A DNA stretch of 64,000 nucleotides from Corbicula japonica. Lineage: Eukaryota; Mollusca; Bivalvia; Venerida; Cyrenidae. The stretch lies in the NCBI GenBank assembly GCA_038501625.1, contig JAZAYU010000256.1, forward strand, positions 62,001-126,000, given 5' to 3'. Below are positions 13,017 to 24,213 of this stretch, piece after piece (the first letter of the stretch is position 1; every line of letters starts with the position of its first letter). Under the pieces are notes generated by a model. That model was given only the letters and a program-made list of their open reading frames with translations, had not been told where the DNA came from and did not search any database. Both the position numbers and the translations under genes were made by a program.

Positions 13017-13680
13017 GGGCTTACCACACTCCTTCTCTCTACCACGTTCATCGATAAAAAGAAAATTATCAAAATCTCAATAATGGCAAAATGCCGTTCA
13101 ATGAAACTTTGCACAAATCTATGTTATTAATGTATCTTTATTTTGAATATGGTATGACACGTTAGAATAGTAAAGAAAAATAGCGAGATCAAAAATTTCC
13201 CTCAATTCCCTCAATTTCTATTAACGTAAATTCACAAAAACTAAACAACACAAAACATCATTTTATATGCCCACAAAAGTAATATCATACTGACAACAAT
13301 TTATTGTGTCCTCGTGACTTACATATGTAAACTTTACGAGATATTAGTAAAAGTGTGTTTGACCTTCAATTTCCTGGTCGCTTCCTGGTCGCGTTAACGG
13401 ATGACAATCAGTGATTTCTCTTTTAGTAGTTGAAAGTTCTTTACAAAGACCACAACATTTTCTTGTCAGTATCATTGCACTCACGTGGGAATTTAAAATA
13501 AGGTTTTGTATCGCTTAGCTTTTGTGAATTTATGTTACGTGTCTTACTGTATGCAAAATATAGATACATTAGTTAACATTCATTTATGCAAAGTTTCATT
13601 GAGCGCCATTTTGCCATTATTGAGATTTTGATAATTTTCTTTTTATCGATGAACGTGGTTGGGATGAGTGTGGTAAGCCC
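13017..13680. mobile_element. Foldback MITE with arms of about 300 bp
   Basis: Both ends read inward as GGGCTTACCACACTC, then ACCACGTTCATCGATAAAAA. Inverted similarity continues through CAAAATCTCAATAATGGCAA, an ATGAAACTTTGCA block, and AAATTCACAAAA blocks, to leave only a short central spacer near 13350-13430. The flanks are TTAA on the left (13013-13016) and TCAA on the right (13681-13684), a possible TTAA target duplication with one change. No coding capacity. Confidence 0.75.
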
Positions 13681-16479
13681 TCAAGTGCAAGGATAATATC
13701 ATTTTGATGTGTCAGTGAAAGAGATGACGAAAAGTCTTTTTCATAGCAATGCAAAACACATCAGAATCAAGGGGTTGCATAAACCTTATGGATGTGTATT
13801 ATTTGCTTATAAATATAGGTACAGATCTAACATAAATTGTATACAGTAAAAGTTCGACCAGATCTTCACAAGTCCAGAAAGAAATTAATCATTAGAAACA
13901 TCTGTAAAAATTGTCTATGTTCATTAGGGATTAAGTTTTTTCTCTTGATCTTAAAAGATAATAATTCCATGCATGGGGCTTACTCGTGAAATGCATTGCT
14001 TTTAATTGACAGTTTGGATTATTGTAGCACCTAACTCTGCATGAAACATTCCCTACTAATTCGAATTTTCTAGAGGTAAAGTATTAATCATGTCATTCTT
14101 GTAAAGCTAAGAGAATGATTACTGCGTATTTCAAATTGGATCATGTGATTAGAATTAGTTTTTTTCTTCAATTGTAATCTCACTTTTTAAAACGCTAACT
14201 CAAAGAGACAAACACATTTGAGGAACTGGATTGCCATTTGACAGAGATGTCAAAAGGAAATTACATGCGTTTAAGAATCTAAGAAGCTTAGAATCATCAA
14301 TTTCTAACGACCTCAGGTGGCCTCATGGATTTATTTGCGATCACGAGTAAGAACCGCCGATTTTCCAGAAGTTGAAATGAAATATTGCTTTGCGGGAGGA
14401 AACTTAGCGTACTGGGGATTTCAACAGATATTTTATTTTTAAAAATCTATAAATTGTTAAGAAATGTCATCATTTACAATAACTTTATCTCATAAATAAA
14501 AACAATAACTATTCGGTTACAAAAAGGTCTTAAAATGGTATCTTTTAAAAGAGAATAGTTGATTTATTAATAAATATTAAAACAAAAATTTATCTTTCAA
14601 ATCTATGTTTTCATAGTTCTACTAAATTCTAAGAAATAGTTTTAGACAATATTTTGAAATAACCGAAAATATTAAGGTTAAACTTTAGAATATTTTAGAT
14701 AAGTGTCGCCCATATTCCACGAGAAAAACGGGATGGCATTTTGAGATTACTTGAGTATGGTAAAATTCAGTTTTACAAAATTTAGAAATGAACAACTTTT
14801 TTCTGGAAGTAAAATAAGCAAGAAAACAAAGTATTGTGCCGAAGTCTGGCAACGCCGTATATTCATGTATTTTATGGAATTATGTTATGGTACAAGTTTA
14901 AAGCATATAAAAGAAAATTTTAGATAATAATCTATTCAGGACTATGTCATTGAACTTTTATACCGTGACATTATTTGGCAACACGATGACCTAAATTATG
15001 CATTTTTCCTCCTGGTTAATTTATTAGACTGCAAGACGCTTGAAGACCCAAACAGACGAGCAAATAAAGAATTGATTCATCATAATGAGTCCCAAAATAT
15101 ATGATGATATACAAATGATTAACATTTGTTTTTATATCACCAATATTGTTCATGACTGATTTACTCAGACCATAATCTTAGAACAACCATTATGTTGGTT
15201 TCTGAATCACCAACCGCAGTCAATGTAATGAAGAACGGCTTAAAATGAAAAAAAAAAACAATGTAGTTTATGATTTTAAGGACATATTTTGTAGCCCTCA
15301 ATGAATGTCAAAATATCAAACACAGAAATAAGCTCATGTGACGTTTTTAGCCTGGTACCAACTACATGTAGATGGTTTATAAAAACACTGAAATACTTAT
15401 TATCTTTCTTATTTCATTTCATTTTCTCCGATATGCTGAACCCTATGTTCTGGGAGATAAGGGAAGTAAAATGAATATCAATACGGTACCTGCAGGAGTT
15501 GCTCTTCTTGTAGGTATTGATGATTATTGTATTAGTGACACGAGAACCTATAACAGAACATAGGGACGAGAGCCAGGCTAGATGTTTTCCTAAAATGTGA
15601 ATTATTAAGTCTTGTAAATTGCAGAAAACCTCTTATGCTTTTCCCTAGGGAATATGATGTTCAGGCTTATTAAGAAATCTTCTATCTTACGGTTACCAGT
15701 TACCACAATTTCCACAACATCATTAAGGTTGGATCAAAATGTGTACAGTTCATCGGTGTATATATTGCGCTACTAAACCAGGAGCTTGTCAATACATGTG
15801 GTAGTTTTTATTTGTATTATTGCCCGATGTCCGGTCTAACAGCGCCTGCATAGTTCTCTCTCAATTTATATATCTCAATATAGAATTTGATAAAATGCTT
15901 TATAGTTCGCATTACTGAATGCATTCATTGAATACGTGCAACATACATCAAACATGTCTCGTCTAAATTCTTAACCGCGATTTAATTTGCTTTTCATGTC
16001 ATGAAAACATTTCGTCTCTTAATTTATCAAGTTTTACGATATTGTCTGATAATATCATACTGAAGCAATTAAACGCCATTTAATTTCCAAGAAAGTTGTG
16101 TTTTGAGATATCCTCCAAAACAAATGTTCGTCTGATAGGTTTACAGTCATTGCTATAGTATACTGTTTGGTAAAATTTATTCTAGGTATCTAATTATTTT
16201 TCTTATATTTTAAAAGTACTAGTTACTTATAGTTCAAATTTCAAATAATGATACAGTCTTCCTTTTCTGCCAACAGTTTTCAATGTGTGTCCCTACAAAT
16301 GGCTCGTTTTAGACAATTAGAAACAGATGACCCTGAGACCTCCTGTCTAGAAATAATCATGTTTACCTTATTAATAAGGCCATTTATAGCTTGTCAACGG
16401 TGCATCTACACGTTAAACTACTTCTTTTTATCGAATTGTGAAAATGTCTTTTTTAAAGATGACAATGAAACTTTGAAAT
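13681..16479. other. AT-rich DNA, no gene recognised
   Basis: Apart from a weak inverted structure at 15348-15580, no repeat, exon or RNA gene is supported here. Confidence 0.5.
15348..15580. repeat. Imperfect inverted repeat, possible MITE
   Basis: TAGCCTGGTACC at the left faces GAGCCAGGCTA at the right. Inside, CCCTATGTTCTG (15441-15452) faces CAGAACATAGGG (15554-15565). A 63-codon plus frame at 15372-15563 starts with a hydrophobic stretch (ILIIFLISFHFL), but it spans the inverted structure and is probably fortuitous. Confidence 0.35.
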
Positions 16480-16729
16480 GGGGCGCGTCACGGGAAAAGG
16501 TACCTTCGGACAGTTGACGTCAATCTTTGATATGACGTCATAAATTTGAGCAGACGACATTATTAATTATGCATTTCGCGGTAAAATACCATTTTATTGT
16601 CGAAATGTGTAACAAAATAACATTTTAGTTATAAGAAATTGATCTATAGTTGTAAGTTCTGTTTAAATTTGGTAAAAATTAAAATATCACTAAAAATAAC
16701 CGAAGGTTGTTTTTCCCGTGACGTGCCCC
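16480..16729. mobile_element. CRE-bearing MITE, copy 1 (intact)
   Basis: The terminal inverted repeats of about 30 bases read GGGGCGCGTCACGGGAAAAG on the left and, complemented, GGGGCACGTCACGGGAAAAA on the right. The flanks repeat AAAT directly (16476-16479 and 16730-16733), a 4-bp target duplication. The interior is AT-rich with no coding capacity and carries TGACGTCA at 16533-16540. Other copies lie at 27.1, 30.0 and 50.0 kb. Confidence 0.85.
16533..16540. promoter_or_regulatory. CRE-like palindrome TGACGTCA
   Basis: A perfect cAMP-response-element motif, the binding site of CREB/ATF bZIP factors, lies inside MITE copy 1. It is kept in copies 2 (27438-27445) and 4 (50038-50045). Binding activity is not shown by sequence. 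Confidence 0.4.
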
Positions 16730-17757
16730 AAATGATAGTGCCTCTAATGGGCAGCGAGCCCTACCTTAAGGCAACAGCACCTTACCATGTAATTCTGATC
16801 ACGCTACCGATCTCCATGGCATACAATTAAAGTTAATGCTGTTGTATGTATAAGTTAGTCCTTTGAAGGCCGTAGAGTACGACATTCATGTCTTTTTTAA
16901 CTACTCCAAAGTCCTTTTTTTCACTTTTTCCGCGTGTAAAGATAGTTGCTTTTAATAGGGCTGCTATACTAGAAATGTATATAATTAACTCTAGGATACA
17001 CTGTCTGCTTGTTTGCGTTTGGCGTAATCTGTGAAAGGCATGATTTATATTCTCAGATAACCTGTCGAAATTTAATTAAATGTATGTATAGTTCAAGGTG
17101 TTCTCGTTTATGACAAATCCATTATTTATCTTAGGATTCAATTTCGAATAAACAGGGTTTTTTTTCCAAGCAAACAGTAAGCTTCGTAATAAGAAATAAA
17201 ACAACCGAAGTATTTGGGAATGTCTGTAATTTACGTACAATCAAATTATGCTGTAACATTATAAACTATTATCTCATATCAGACGACAACTAAAAGACGT
17301 CTATACCCAGATTAAACAGAAAATGCTTCCAGCAGACAAGTACGTAGAGTCATCGACATATCATTATACAAAGTAAAATTTTGCGGAATATAATTTGACG
17401 GAACACTTATGCATATAGATATTGTGCAGTCAACTTCAACGTATTTCTGTTTTAGCATCTTACTTGTATATTTCACTTTTTTGCATTTTTGAATTCATTT
17501 TAGTATATTGACAGACAGGACAAACAGACTTACAGACCAAAAACAAAAGTAATGACGTCCATTATTTCCTAATTCTCTCTGACTAGAAGCCAAGTTTCAT
17601 TAACAAAGAAGAATAGTTAAGAAATTTCTCTTTTTTGTTGCAAAAGCAACCACATGTTTTGTACGACAAAAGTAATGTCGATCTCAAGTAAATCTAAGTG
17701 CAAAATGCATTGATAACGAAAATAAGTCAAAGCCAATCACTTTAGGATGCATTATGA
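16730..17757. other. AT-rich DNA, no gene recognised
   Basis: Short frames only. I see no repeat termini or exon signal. Confidence 0.55.
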
Positions 17758-17942
17758 AATGTCTGGAATCGACCAATATCGCCAATACTAATTGAGTCTC
17801 GAGTAGCTTTCCTAAATTAAACGATAGTTGATAGGCGATTGTTTTATAATGAACAGACAATTATTATTATCAGACAATATAAAATAACAACATCAAAGAA
17901 ACTTTTTGCATCATCAATATAAATGTTGTGAAATGGGAGAAA
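17758..17942 (+). repeat. Three-copy 190-bp repeat, copy a
   Basis: Begins AAATGTCTGGAATCGACCAA and includes TTTATAATGAACAGA, then CAGACAATATAAAATAACA and ACATCAAAGAA. It aligns along its whole length, same strand, with 21723-21914 and 24021-24213. Each copy carries TATAAAA (17878-17884 here). No terminal inverted repeats are evident, so it may be part of a larger, eroded duplication or an unknown element. Confidence 0.65.
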
Positions 17943-18115
17943 ACGCTATGTCTTGGAATTGCTGAGCCTCTTTGATAGCGCTATTTATTTAGCTAGCGTG
18001 TACAGCATTAAGTTCACTCAGACCAATTGATATTTTCTGATATCATTATTAGTCTATCAGTTTTATTCTTTGCATTTTCTATGCAATTTATTTGAAACCA
18101 CAAGGCAACTTTTGC

Positions 18116-18191
18116 TCAAGGTTATAAAACGGAGCATGGAAACCAGTCTCAAATCTCAAGCATCTGATTGTCTGAAATGGCGACCAGTCTC
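18116..18191. mobile_element. Palindromic MITE family, half copy 2
   Basis: Left arm only: CAAGGTTATAAAACGGAGCA, then GGAAACCAGTCTCAAATCTC and AAGCATCTGATTGTCTGAAA. It stops at the central dyad. Confidence 0.8.
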
Positions 18192-18606
18192 ACCTCTATA
18201 ACCTTCAGCCTTTATCTTTTTGTTTTGGCTTTGTGGTCTACCAGGTTTTCTAAAAACATCAACTGCAAATGAGACAAGATCTAAACTCAATCGTGTTTTT
18301 CCGGACAATTTCAAGAATAAACAATATGATATTTAAAAAAACTTCATAGGTCCAATTTTTAAACCTTTAAATTTTGGATAGCCAAATCAACAACTTCTTT
18401 AAGCGGATTTGTTATTTGGCAATTACATAAACGGAGTGTTGTAACCATTTTGCAAAAAATCTCTTTATTAGAACCCGTCACTTTCCGGATAGAATAAATT
18501 ATCTTTTAAATAACAAAAAACTGTTCAGTCCGATCTCACTTCGGCTGCGCTGAGGATGGACCCTCCATTAGCTAAACACCCACATTTTCTCTAGCCGCAT
18601 GACTCG

Positions 18607-18795
18607 CTCGGACTGCTTGTGCGAACATATCCGCTCGGACTGCCTGTGCGAACATATCCGCTCGGACTGCGTGTGCGAATATATCCGCTCGGACTGCCTG
18701 TGCGAACATTTCCGCTCGGACTGCCTGTGCGAACATATCCGCTCGGAGTGCCGGTGGGAATATATCCGCTCGGAGTGCCTGTGGGAACATTTGTC
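18607..18795. repeat. 27-bp minisatellite, seven units
   Basis: Seven head-to-tail units of exactly 27 bases, each starting CTCGGACTGCCTGTGCGAAC and closing with ATATCCG. They form a GC- and CpG-rich island in AT-rich DNA. Because the unit is a multiple of three and has no stops, long frames are open on both strands (129 codons plus at 18599-18988, 95 codons minus at 18572-18859). Differences between units change the encoded residues freely (L/V, L/R, C/W, H/Y, I/F), so coding constraint is not supported. Confidence 0.9.
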
Positions 18796-19962
18796 CAGAG
18801 ACTACTTTCCTGACGTGTTTTGTGATTTTATTGAACAAAACGTACCAGACAAAACACAAGATTACGACTATTTCTCAAGAGCTTTCGTTTTCTTAGCACG
18901 TTCCTCAACACACCTCAGGCGATTATCGTCATCCGAATCGTCAAGATTTTTACATAAGCAGATAGTTTTCCACCCTGAATCAGTGTAAGCAATTTTTTTC
19001 CATTTACTTTAATCAAGCATTGCTGAATTAAGCTCTGCAACCATTTTAACTGCATTGTCGGTTTCTCTCCAGTTGATAGTCTTCTCCAATCTTTCAACAG
19101 TGTCTTATCAGTCTAAATGCACATTGATTTCTGTTAGCCAAGTTCTTGTACGTGTGTGTTCTTTTCGGTTTACCGACTTTGTCAACAAGTCTACTATCAA
19201 CTAAAACAAGCTGTCAAATATTCAAGCCCCTAGTACCGAAAAACTTCACATAAATACTGAATACACGAAAAAACACGAACAACTCGTTAACAGACTAAAG
19301 CTTAATATTACATATAACAAATGCTATAATATGATTTATCTATCTAGAAACGATTCATGCCCAGAAATGTTTATATAAGGTCATACCACAGTGTTAAAGT
19401 TACCTTCTGTGGTTAGTTTTCCACATATTAAAAATTAATAGACATATCTTGCAACAAATGTCGTCTGTTTAAAGTGTGAATTTGAAAAGCTTATTCTAAT
19501 CAAATATCGCACAATAAACAAATCTTAATCAAGATTTTTGCGTAACGGCAACATATCAACTGATTTTGGGATTAGGTATGAAGGCACATAATTTCCCCCG
19601 AAAACTGACTTCATTCTTTTGTGCATGAAAGTTTAAAATATCCAATTATCCAATATCATTACAACTTAATACTGTTTCCTCACACCCGATGTCTCCCCAG
19701 ATAATTTTATGACCGCCTTCATGTACGTAAAAAATGGAACTGTTTCATTTTTTATCTATTAAGTTTATTTTACTGAAATGCATCGGGGTATGATAAGGCT
19801 AAACATAATCAACATGGCATGTTTTTGCACATATACCTATTTGTGTGTTCCTCAGACGGGGGAAACAAAAATCAGTATGTACTTTTCATGTCCGTGAAGT
19901 ACGCGGGACATTGTAAAATACAACACATACAGCAATAATGAGTCTAGTTTGAATCTCACGTC
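18796..19962. other. AT-rich DNA, no gene recognised
   Basis: The 129-codon plus frame that begins in the minisatellite continues to 18988, without recognisable domains or a splice donor that I would trust. Beyond that, nothing is supported. Confidence 0.5.
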
Positions 19963-20106
19963 TGAAGGTTGTAAAGCTGAGATTGGAAACCAGTCTCAAA
20001 TCTCAAGCATCTGATTGGCTGAAATGGCGACCAGTCGCAATATCAGCCAATCAGATGCTTGAGATTTGAGACTGGTTTCCATGCTCAGTTTTATAACCTT
20101 GGGCAC
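19963..20106. mobile_element. Palindromic MITE family, full copy 3
   Basis: A complete palindrome. TCAAATCTCAAGCATCTGAT, TGGCTGAAATGGCGACCAGT and the centre are followed by the inverted complement, ending CTCAGTTTTATAACCTTGGG. It would fold into one hairpin of about 65 bp with few mismatches. Confidence 0.9.
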
Positions 20107-20732
20107 ACATTAAACACACACGAATCTTTAACCAAAGCCCATACTTAAACACAAACTAAATCGTACATGATTTAACTATGTTAAAAATAATATACATTTA
20201 GAAAATGAAATTACAGTAAAAAAATTATGACCGAAATGATGAAGTAATTATAAAAATCCATAACATGCATACATGAAAATTTAACATTTTATCGATGAAA
20301 CGTTTCGAGGCTAGTATATATAGCATACTGTGAGTAAAGAGCAACTTAACTGTTAAAAGCAAGGGAAACCAAATAAATTTTTACAGCTCACTTTAGGGAA
20401 ACTAAGCTAATACTCATGAAAAATTACTTAAGAGGATAAATAGAACTTGTGGGCGAGAATTTCTATAAGCGCCGAACGATGATAATAACCTTAAAAGATA
20501 TTAGGACGTTAAATCGATTTTGATAAAGTTGCATCGGCATGGCTATGGCGAACGATTTAGAGTTAGGAAATGGATGTTAAGAGAACTTTCAAAGCCTACG
20601 AATACGACAAATATGAAAATATTGCAGGCTCGGTTTTACTGAATTTTGACAATGAAGGTTTCTGTAGATAAATTTGCAACAGATCGGTTTCTTTTATTCG
20701 TTCCATCGTAGTATTGCTGATAATACTTCAGG

Positions 20733-20879
20733 CCTGAATATTATAAAACTGAGATCGGATACTAGTATCAAAACTCAGGCATCTGATCGGCTGAAATGGC
20801 GACTGGTCGCCATTTCAGCCAATCAGATGCTTGAGATTTGAGACTTGTTTCCCTGCTCAGTTTTATAACCTTGGACACC
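20733..20879. mobile_element. Palindromic MITE family, full copy 4
   Basis: The same palindrome as the 19.96-kb copy. The left arm is more diverged (ACTAGTATCAAAACTCAGGC) and the centre is well kept (GGCGACTGGTCGCC). Confidence 0.88.
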
Positions 20880-21495
20880 GGTGTTTTGGTGCGGGAAAAG
20901 TCATCGTTAACCTACTTTGCTTAACAGTGCAATAATCTACCATTTATTTTATGTGTATCCATGCTATTGCATGTTACATTTTCGATTAGATGGCTGGGTT
21001 GGAATCAATTCACCATGGCAACTTGTGCATGATTATTCTAGCGGAACAGACGCGAGGTTGGTGCACTTTAGTAAACCTGATTTAATTAAACGCCCAGTGA
21101 CACATATATTTGAGCGATGACCTTTCCAAAGCGATAACTTGTTATTTAAGCAACTTGAATTTGAAGAACCATGGAAATGCCGTTTAAAATAAAACATTAA
21201 AATTCGTATCAAATTTTGCATTGTCATTACTAAAAAAATATTAAAATCATGCCAAACTATTTGGAAGATTATGTAACTTAATTTTGCTTTGGCATGGCAG
21301 TTTGAACGGCATGTGTATGAACTTCGACGTCAGTAATTTAAACCATTTGAACAGTTTAATTTAAACCATTTCAACAGTCCGAACGATTTTAGGCATTGTT
21401 GTAACACCAAATAGGGAAAATATTTTTTATCGGAAATAATAGAAATATTCCCTGGAGGACATTGACCACAATATGTGCAATATGAATGTATACTT

Positions 21496-21661
21496 AAAGA
21501 AATTAGAAACGCAACTGCTTTAAAAAAAGAAAATTATTTCGTGTTTAAAGAGGTTGCGTTTCTATTTTATTTAACTTTATATAATTTATTTAAAGAAATT
21601 AGAAACACAACTTGATAAAATACGAAATAAATTTCGTGTTTAAAGAAGTTGCGGTTCTAAT
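21496..21661. repeat. Two tandem hairpin units, period about 94 bp
   Basis: Each unit begins AAAGAAATTAGAAACGCAAC or its variant and ends with the complement (TTTAAAGAGGTTGCGTTTCT), so each folds on itself. The two hairpins lie head to tail. Confidence 0.7.
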
Positions 21662-21722
21662 TCAATTAAATAATTATGCGTATTGTATCAGAAAAATAAT
21701 CACGCGATGAACTAGCATCATT

Positions 21723-21914
21723 GAATGTCTGGGATCGAACAATAAAGCTATTATTTACCGTGTCTCAAGTGGTTGTTCTAAATAAAATGATAATTGATAG
21801 AAGATAGATTTATAATGAACAGAGAGAAGTGTATGATTATCAAACAATATAAAATGGCAACTTCAAAGAACCTCCTGAATAATCGCCATAAATACAGTGA
21901 AATGAGAGAACATC
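21723..21914 (+). repeat. Three-copy 190-bp repeat, copy b
   Basis: Aligns with copy a from AATGTCTGGGATCGAACAAT through ACAATATAAAATGGCAACTT to GTGAAATGAGAGAACA. The TATA-like motif is at 21848-21854. Confidence 0.65.
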
Positions 21915-22020
21915 GATTTAGTTTGAAATATTACTCTCGTGTGTGAAGTACAGTCAGAGCACGAGGGAAACAAAATGTCAATGCCTTATTACTTATTTTT
22001 ATCTCTAAGGCTACCTAGTT

Positions 22021-22112
22021 GGCATCTGAATGGCTGAAATGGCGACCGGTCGCCATTTCAGCCAATCAGATACTTTAGATTTGAGACTGGTTTACAATCT
22101 CAGTTTTATCAT
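22021..22112. mobile_element. Palindromic MITE family, copy 5 (left arm truncated)
   Basis: The centre GGCGACCGGTCGCC and the full right arm are present. The left arm is cut down to GGCATCTGAATGGCTGAAAT. Confidence 0.85.
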
Positions 22113-23718
22113 TTCAGCCCAGACGGAGGTTTTCCTTGCTTCTTGTTTCTTTTCTGTGTTGAAATGTTATATATATTTATTTATTTGAGTTGCACTCTTT
22201 TGCTTTTTAATCCAATATAATCTTATTCTCAACTGAATTGTGGAAAAGATTCGTACGCGTCAATGTGAAATATTGATGCTTCGTAAAGTGAATATAGCAG
22301 ATAATAGATAGTACCTCAGAGACTAGCGAAAGTGAAATCTTCCAGATCTTGCACAAAGACTTATGAAATATAATGCAGATGGTAAAAATGTAAATTAATG
22401 AATGCAATATTCTTAGTTTTAATATGTGCGTATACACAAGTAATGTCACGTGTTGCTTCTCTAGAAAATTTACGTGAGTTTTTATATAAGTATGCCATTT
22501 GTCAGAAAAGTATATGAATAGTTTTATAATAAAGAATGTCAAACAGTAAATGCGCATACAGACTTATCTAACATTGAGAAGAAATATCAATAAAGTCCTA
22601 TTTCCACCGAAATATCAAACTCTATATCTTGGCCTTACCCAGTGATTCGGGACCACGTCGAGTTAGATACATACCCTTGAAAAGGATTCAGTCAAACGTT
22701 TTTTTTTTACAAATCGTTCAATTAGACTTCTCGTAAACATCTCGTTTAATCCTAAGGATACTAAAGGAAAAACAAAAGCAAAAGTATACTTTCGTATTCA
22801 ACACACGATTTGCAAAAGAGTAAACAAAAACGGATATAAATAACCAACAAAGTACATTACAGCAACGTGGACGATACAGACAAATAATTTACCACCTTGG
22901 AATTGTCAGCGGCAATAGAATTTAGGCCATTTTTAGTTTCAACCGCGTTCAACGCACTCAACATCACGCCCAATCTATCAAAACACGAAATACATTCAGG
23001 ATTGTTTTATATATCTTGTCTAATGTTTGTCTTTGTGAAATATAGACCATTGACCTTATTTCATTATAGTTCCAGTATATCGAAGAGTTTAACAACTAAT
23101 TAAACGTCAAACTATGATAATGTCAATCCTACCAGAGCCTGAAGAGGTAACCATTAAAACAATATAATGACATAAGCCTGTCTGAAACAGCCTAAGAAGC
23201 AGACGACAAAAACGATATCAATTGGTATTTAAGAGTTTCCTAAAAAGACGTCAAATCAAAGTAGCATTACTTTGTAAAAAGACGAGTATAATCAGCGGCT
23301 TAAACTGACACAATTTTGGAATAATTATAGGAAAATTTCTCCAGAAATCTTTTAAAATTGTCAAAATGTAGAAAATTGCAAATGTCTTTTCTGACAGTTT
23401 GATGCACCGTGCTGACAGTGGTGCTAAATCAATTGATGGAATCTTACTACATGTGGCGTTCTTAGTGTGCATGCATGTATTATGATCGGTTGACATTTCT
23501 TTGAATCGCGAAATGCTTATTGTTTGACATAAGCTGTATATGCTGGCGTTTGACCAATAAATTATTGAAAATAATACGCGTTTTATTGATGCAGATGGAA
23601 AAAGAATAAACTATTCCAATTAATGCATGTATTACCTAGAGGCATAAAGCGCTTTGTTGTATATGATAAACCGACATTTATACAGGGCTTGAAACGACCT
23701 TGTTCTATGTTATTTTCA
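22113..23718. other. AT-rich DNA with an old fragment of the 24-32 kb repeat unit
   Basis: From about 22265 to 22420, GTGAAATATTGATGCTTCG, a TAGTACC block and an AATGCAGATGGTAAAAATG block align in order with 26885-27010 and 29835-29960, so this is a third, older relative of part of the duplicated unit. The 116-codon minus frame over it has no conserved counterpart in the other copies. Nothing else is recognised. Confidence 0.5.
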
Positions 23719-23905
23719 GAAAAGTGAAATACGCATATCAGCAGTCGCCACACCTAGATAACGTACTCTTCTTACGCAGCTAAAAAGTTAAGAGGAAAAG
23801 AGGACAATGCTATGTGTTTATAAGACGATCAATTTCAAATAAGACACCATAAAACAATTCACAAAAAAGAACTTTTAGGGTTACCGCTCTTGTGGCAAAA
23901 AAAAT
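23719..23905 (+). mobile_element. SINE-like family, long copy 6
   Basis: GTGAAATACGCATATCAGCA starts the copy, followed by GCCACACC, TTACGCAGCTAAAAAGT, GACACCATAAAACAATT and GGGTTACCGCTCTTG. It is more diverged than the copies at 8.0 or 52.5 kb. Confidence 0.65.
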
Positions 23906-24020
23906 TTAGAGAGAAGTATTTTAAATGGCATTTAGTCTTCGCCTTCGCCCACGTTTATTTTAAAATTATATTGTAAGATAGTTATGTAATAAACTCAATA
24001 TTTCTAAAATATCACCATTT

Positions 24021-24213
24021 AATGTCTGTTATCAACCACCATTGCCGACATTAATTAGATGTTAAGTTGCTTTCTTTAATTTACCCCTAGTTGACAGAAG
24101 ATCGGTTTAATAATATGAAGAGACGTATGTTATTATTCAACAATATAAAATGACAAGATCAAAGAACCTTTCTGCATCATTAATTTTATAACAGTGGAAC
24201 TGGAGAAACTTAC
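24021..24213 (+). repeat. Three-copy 190-bp repeat, copy c
   Basis: AATGTCTGTTATCAACCACC to the AGTGGAACTGGAGAAACTT region aligns with copies a and b. TATAAAA is at 24144-24150. Confidence 0.6.

Noticed and set aside
15372..15563. 63-codon frame with a hydrophobic start as a secreted peptide
   Set aside because: It spans an imperfect inverted repeat, and the mature part shows no structure. A chance signal-like start is likely.
18607..18795. CRISPR-like array
   Set aside because: Units are contiguous with no unique spacers, and the window is eukaryotic. It is a minisatellite.
18599..18988. 129-codon Cys-rich repeat protein
   Set aside because: Unit length divisible by three keeps all stop-free frames open. 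Differences between units are mostly amino-acid changing, so no coding constraint is seen.
22207..22557. 116-codon hydrophobic minus frame as a membrane protein, related to the minus frame at 26702-26929
   Set aside because: The shared DNA belongs to the duplicated non-coding unit. The frames diverge with indels and contain no conserved residues beyond what DNA similarity gives.
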